NCBI GenBank assembly: GCA_020091685.1
Contig: CM034591.1
Span: 12,472,833 to 12,536,832 of the forward strand
DNA: 64,000 nucleotides
Source: Lutjanus erythropterus
Lineage: Eukaryota; Chordata; Actinopteri; Lutjaniformes; Lutjanidae
Direction of reading: 5' to 3'
A program made the translations under genes and the position numbers. Positions 59,062 through 64,000 of the stretch are shown here, piece by piece. Every line of letters begins with the position of its first letter. Within the stretch, counting starts at the first letter, position 1. The notes beneath the pieces were generated by a model. It was not told where the DNA came from. It did no database searches and saw only the letters and a program-made list of their open reading frames with translations.

Positions 59062-59802
59062 TTTTTCATTCAACAGTCAGAATATATCAATATGCTAAAT
59101 GCACAGTGTGTGTGTTATTAATTGATCTTGAACCAATCAGGCTACATTTTAGGAAAAATGCACTCAAAAATCAAAACTTGTTGACTTAATGTTAAAAGAT
59201 TGTGTCACTCTCACAGGGGATGCGTGTTTGTGTGAAGTGAATATAAACTTTTTGTGCCTTTTTGACAATCCTGAACATTTGTTCAGACTCTACACTAAAA
59301 TTTAGTGTCGAGGATAAGTTAGAAGCTACACAAAGTCAGAGGCGAACGCTTCTGACTTTCTAATACTGAAGCTTTTTAAACATTAACTGTTGAAAATTTC
59401 AAGCTCGTTCATTAGTATTGAAGTGATTCTGTTTCACCGGGTTTTTAATATAAAAATGTCAGCACTGCAATTCAAAAATTGCAAGTCATCTCTGGCTGTA
59501 ACAAAGTGGACAAAACAGTCTAATCTCTATTCTATCTGAAATATATAAAAAAAAAAAAATAAATAAATAAACGCCCAGGTCTTGTTCACAATTTTAAAAA
59601 AGATGTCATTAGTGCCACATCTGAACATGCTCAGCTCATATTTCCTGTACCAGCGGTGACAAAAGACCAGAAGTGCCAAGTTGAGGACAAATCTAGTTTG
59701 CTGTGTGGGTTAAATATTAAATGACTAAATAAGACTAACTAATGACTGAAGACTAATCTGTTCTTCCATCCAGCCTGTAAGCTAACTACCGGTAATATGA
59801 AA

Positions 59803-60015
59803 CAGTGGTTACCAACATTTTTCCTTGGAGCCTCTGAGAAAATCTGAGCAGCCCCAGTCTGTACACAAGCACACAAACACACAAACACACAAAAACAGTG
59901 ATTCATTCCAAAACTTTACTGTCCATCATTGTTACCATTCTAGAACTTTTACCCTAAATGTCTCTTTTCTAGTAAAATCTTCACAATTTTCCTTTTACAA
60001 CCTAACAGAGTAGGC
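59803..60015 (+). mobile_element. Probable hAT end fragment (CAGTGGTT type)
   Basis: The stretch acagtggttaccaacatttt followed by ccttggagcctctgag resembles the CAGTGGTTCTCAACCTTTTT terminus of Charlie-like hAT elements. No opposite end is confirmed. Confidence 0.35.
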
Positions 60016-60139
60016 GTAGGCAGTCATCCGCACCAAAAGAATAATAATGATTCATTCTCACAGAGCTGGAGAAGGTCACAGAGTTGTGGTCAACTAAGTA
60101 GCCTACTATTTTAAATTTAGGACAAAGAACTTAATATAT

Positions 60140-60464
60140 CAGCAGCAACATCTCTTTTCAGAAAATGTCAGGTTACTCAACGGTATTTTCTCCTGGAGAA
60201 ACAGTCCGTATGAAAACTGATGACACTAATTCTTATCCAGAGTAACAGTTTGTCCAACAGGGAGATAAAACAGGAATGTTCCCAGAAAGAGAGATTGCTG
60301 TTACATTGTATCTTTTTATTGCTGTGATCTCAGCTAATAAAATTTTAATCATCTCCATTGCATTAGGCGACATTTTAGAAGCTGGAGGAAAAAACTCAGA
60401 ACTATCTGTATGGCTGAATCCCATTAGATCTAAAGTAAAAAAGTATTTTGGGTAAACTGACCCT
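60140..60464. mobile_element. MITE with GGTAAACTGACCC end, TTAA-flanked
   Basis: The right end agtattttgggtaaactgac followed by cctTTAA is diagnostic, and the body includes gtttgtccaacagggagat and aactatctgtatggctg. The left end is eroded. Confidence 0.55.
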
Positions 60465-60986
60465 TTAATAGACCAGCTTCACAAAATCCCTTTATATGTT
60501 CTGTATTACAGACGTGAACAACCCCGTTTCAAGAGAACAGTTACTGTACATCGTAAGACCTTCCCAGATCTTAAAACCAAAGTGAATCTAAAACACTCGA
60601 AGCCAGATTTTAAGCACTGGGAAAAAGATGTGATGTATTTAAGCGAGTATGTTGCCATGAGACAATCATTTATCACATTTATCACTTTGTCTCATAAACC
60701 ATGATAGAAGACCAGAACCAGTTATGTTATTGTGAATTTGACTGCTGTATTGAGTGACATACCCTCACAAATATGCCAAAGACTCTAAAACAAATATTGG
60801 ATCCAGATGTTTATCAGTTCATTTCTCTCATTTATTTGAGGTCCCTCCTATTCTGCATGTTCCCCGTCAATAGAGTCTTAAAATCACTGTATGTCGTCTA
60901 AAAACTAAACGAGTATTCATAGATCATAGATAAACTTTTTCATGATACAATTAAGTATTTAGAATAAGTGTTCCACTGAACCTTAA

Positions 60987-61445
60987 AGGGAAAATTCACC
61001 TTTTTTCATGTGGATGTGTGTCTGCTGATGATAAATGTAGTCAATTTAAGCAATAAATTCCTTTGTCTGTGCTTTATTGATCAGGAAAGCTGAGTTCTCC
61101 TGCTGCAAAATCTGTTGTTCTGAATGCAAGGAAGGCTTGGATTTCTAGTCTCCACCTCTAAGTAGCCAGGGGGTGTGCTAGATGGGTATTTTTGTCACCT
61201 AATGCTATGTTTTGGCTAAGAAAGTAATAGCTACAGGCTAGGGAGTTGATACGCGGTTACCTGGGCGTGGGCAGCACAAGCTTGCATGCAATGCAGCCTG
61301 GTACATGCAACAGTTGCACAGCTGTGAGCAGGAGAACCCAGTTTTGTTGGTCAATATAGCAGCACTGAGGAATTTATTGCTTCAGTTGACTACATTTACC
61401 CTCAACACCGGCTGGACATCCACAATAAAACTGCTGAATTTTCCC
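60987..61445. mobile_element. Complete TTAA-flanked fold-back MITE
   Basis: Inverted ends agggaaaattcacc and (right) gctgaattttccc are bracketed by TTAA at 60983-60986 and 61446-61449. The inverted arms continue inward: gtagtcaatttaagcaataa pairs with attgcttcagttgactac. About 460 bp, non-coding, piggyBac-like target choice. Confidence 0.8.
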
Positions 61446-62084
61446 TTAAAGCATTTTTGGAAATAATATTTCAAGGATGCAATTTTAAACATTTTGTATG
61501 AAATTTTCTAATATATTGTCCTGTCCTGGTCTATCTTTATTGGTATCACTCATGCATACCCGTCTGGTCCTGTCAGGGCTGTGGAGGTAATAATTAATAT
61601 TGCGCCTCTCACATGAAGGCTTTTTCTCTGAAAAGTAATGATTTGAGCAGAAGGGTGGTGTACAGGAGTATTAGACATTTATGACAAGCTTCAAATTCCA
61701 AAGTCAGGTGTTATCAGATCTGTCTGAGAGTCCTAAAGATGAGAATCACCACCAGCCTCATAACTGCTGACCTTTGACCCTTCTTTGAGATCAAAGGAGA
61801 ATTTCTCAGAAACGGCAGCCATGTTTTATTGTCTTGAATATTTTCATGTGATTTAATATCAGCTGATTCTGCTCTTAACTTGAATTATAATTGTTTCATC
61901 TTTATGCAACCTCATAAATAGAGGAGAAAAGCAGCTTATAAAATCATGATGACTCAAATTTTGAAGTTGATCATAACAACCTTGTCGTTTTCTCTCTCTT
62001 TTTTTGCACTATTTTCATAAATAAGTTGGCAGTAGAACAGAGGCATTTGTGCATGAAAGTTGTAAGATAAAATAAGAGGATGAG

Positions 62085-62640
62085 CTAGAACTGTATTAAT
62101 CCTGAAGGAAATTCTTGTGACAGATTGCTCCAGAATTACAGTAACATCAATACAGCATCAAATAAGTGAAATATAAATATAAAATGTAAAGTGTATAAGG
62201 AGCAAATGCACAGGAACAGACAGTGCACAGTGCTTAATAGAATAATAACAGAAGTATGATAAGTTTAGTAGAAAAGTAAGCTAAATAGAAAAAGTAGTAA
62301 TGAAAAGTAATATTGCACCAGATAATAAATGTAAAGACACAAGAACTGAACAGATGTGTACATGATAATAATGAAAAGTATTAGTGGTAGTGATAGTGAA
62401 AATAATATTGCAGTGTGTCTTAAAACATGACATTAACGTAATATAGAAAATAATATTGCGCATATGGCTAAAAAATATTGCATATGGTACTGAACACAGT
62501 GTAGCCCCTAATACTGAAAAGTAATACTGCACTTTTCAAAAATTAAACATAATAGAAAAATACTATCACACAGGAGAACTTAAAGTAATATTGTACATGA
62601 TATTAAAACATGACATTAAATGTAATACAACACTGGTCTT
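62085..62640. repeat. AT-rich retroposon-tail-like region with recurring TAATATTGCAC
   Basis: It opens tgtattaatcctgaaggaaa (a motif seen at 3' ends of some fish LINEs). It then has six degenerate copies of taatattgcac between 62308 and 62595, and two copies of ttaaaacatgacattaa (near 62419 and 62603). Origin as a LINE tail is inferred. Confidence 0.4.
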
Positions 62641-63107
62641 GAATCTGACAATGAACACTAATGAAAACCTGAGTTCAGTGGGGATTCTGACTCGATAAAT
62701 GAGCACTTCTTATCAAAACTTGGAAAACAAGATGATCAAAAACATCCCGTCAGCTCACACATAATGGCCCTGAGGAGCAATGACTTGATTTTATTGGCTC
62801 CATAGAGGGTTTTCTTTCTTTCTATAGAGTAACTTATATTTTACACATCAAGGTCAGGCCTGCTCAGCCTGTGGAAACAGTTGTGTAATGTCGCTTTTTT
62901 GACTCTGATGGGAGCCTGCCAAAATCTGAGAAAATAACCCTGAGTTTGAGATTGTAGGCTATAATTTTTTAATAGGAAGCATGTGCGACAAACTGACGGG
63001 ATCTGAAAAAGACGCTATGACTGTAATGCATCATGGGAAGTGTAGGATCCAGGGAAACTAAAGGGAGACTGTGGGCCTCCTGTCAGACAAAGTTTGGACA
63101 AAGACCA

Positions 63108-63119
63108 CCCCCCCCCCCC
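63108..63119 (+). repeat. C12 homopolymer
   Basis: Run of 12 C. Confidence 0.85.
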
Positions 63120-64000
63120 TTAGTTTACCTGCTTAGTTTTTCTAAATTCCTGGATGTCTATCTGATCATGATCATGTTATTTAATCCCTCAGACACTCAA
63201 TAATTCAGCCAAGATAGTTTAATATCGCTGTATGATATAACTTCAGACTACAACAAAAACATAAAAAATGAGATGCAGGTGAGGAAGAGGGCGAGGAAGG
63301 CCAGGCAGTTGCAGGGCACATGAGGGAAGAGGGAGCAGGTGTGACAACGAGTGGGAGGGAAGGTCCAAGGGCACCTGGTGGATGGAAGGAAAAAGGCAAT
63401 GAAGGGGCCTGTAGGGGAACAGAAATATGGCTGGGAGGAAGGACAGGGAGACAGACTGTGACAATTTTATCAACCAAAAATATAGCAGAATGCATGCTGT
63501 AAAAAAATGTATTTTATTAATTACACCCTGTTCCCTTAACTTGCATATTCACCTCGGGGGGACGGAAAGTCTAATGCAAGACAAAACTATATTTTCTAAT
63601 CAAATAATGCATTATTTTAGATTCATGGTCCACCTGAATTGTGTGTGTGTGTGTTTTTTTTAAGTTTTCCTGAGCTCTCTGAGTCAAATAGGCTATTGTT
63701 AAGTCAGGCAAATGTTAGCAGTTATATTAATTATATTAAACAAACTAAAATGACATTTTGTCCTGAACTTGTACTATTAGCAGAATTTAACTTTTAAAGG
63801 AAACAAGTGAGTTGGGAAATTGGAAACTTTTAAATTGACTCACCTTGAATTAAAGCTGCATTAATGCAAACATTTTATTTGAAAACAATCAGATTATTAA
63901 GTACATATGATTTAAAGCAATTGCTTTCATCTAACTTGGTAACTTTGAAAAAAACTTTTCTGTCATTGCAAACTTTGAGTTACCAATTTAATTTTTTAAG

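Larger units (their letters stand above)
57400..64000. other. Intergenic DNA upstream of pias1
   Basis: AT-rich non-coding DNA containing repeat fragments (57460-58450, 59800-60015, 60140-60470, 60983-61449, 62085-62640), an A/T repeat at 59029-59061, a C12 run at 63108-63119 and a purine-rich tract at 63280-63430. No exon of a neighbouring gene is recognised on either strand. Confidence 0.75.

Noticed and set aside
62085-62640. Regularly recurring TAATATTGCAC as a possible satellite or CRISPR-like array
   Set aside because: Spacing and sequence are irregular and the host is a vertebrate; a decayed retroposon tail is simpler.
63205-63502. Pro/Ser-rich minus-strand open frame of 96 codons
   Set aside because: It comes from a purine-rich tract on the plus strand and has no family similarity or gene context.

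Overview
The window is vertebrate nuclear DNA, almost certainly from a ray-finned fish, probably a percomorph teleost. It has spliced genes with very long introns, (CA)n/(GT)n microsatellites, tRNA-derived SINEs, and many short non-autonomous DNA transposons of the types common in teleosts (hAT-like elements ending in TAGGGCTGCAAC or TAGGGCTGAACG, and TTAA-flanked fold-back elements). The species cannot be named from this sequence.

I can support one protein-coding gene. It is the 5' half of pias1 (protein inhibitor of activated STAT 1, a SUMO E3 ligase) on the minus strand. Six coding exons join in frame with consensus splice sites: exon 1 (57258-57281), exon 2 (23565-24060), exon 3 (3661-3745), exon 4 (3410-3548), exon 5 (3091-3225) and exon 6 (1287-1392). 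They encode 328 residues plus one base: the SAP domain, an Ala/Gly/Pro-rich linker, and most of the PINIT domain. The SP-RING, the SUMO-interacting region and the C-terminus lie beyond the left edge. Introns 1 (33.2 kb) and 2 (19.8 kb) make up most of the window; introns 3 and 4 are only 112 and 184 bp.

The promoter is a CpG-rich block at about 56690-57380. A YY1-type motif covers the start codon, with NRF1-like and E-box/CLEAR motifs just upstream. Right of the gene (57400-64000) I see only intergenic DNA with repeats.

The rest is intronic. It contains (i) many MITEs, several nested and two with clear 8-bp target-site duplications; (ii) three tRNA-like SINE copies; (iii) microsatellites, purine tracts and one strong G-quadruplex motif; and (iv) several low-repeat stretches rich in homeobox/SOX-type motifs that look like conserved non-coding elements, plus three near-consensus CTCF motifs. 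I found no second gene, CRISPR array, viral element or new biological system. The most useful observations are the gene model, the promoter motifs, the candidate enhancers and CTCF sites, and the order of transposon insertions.
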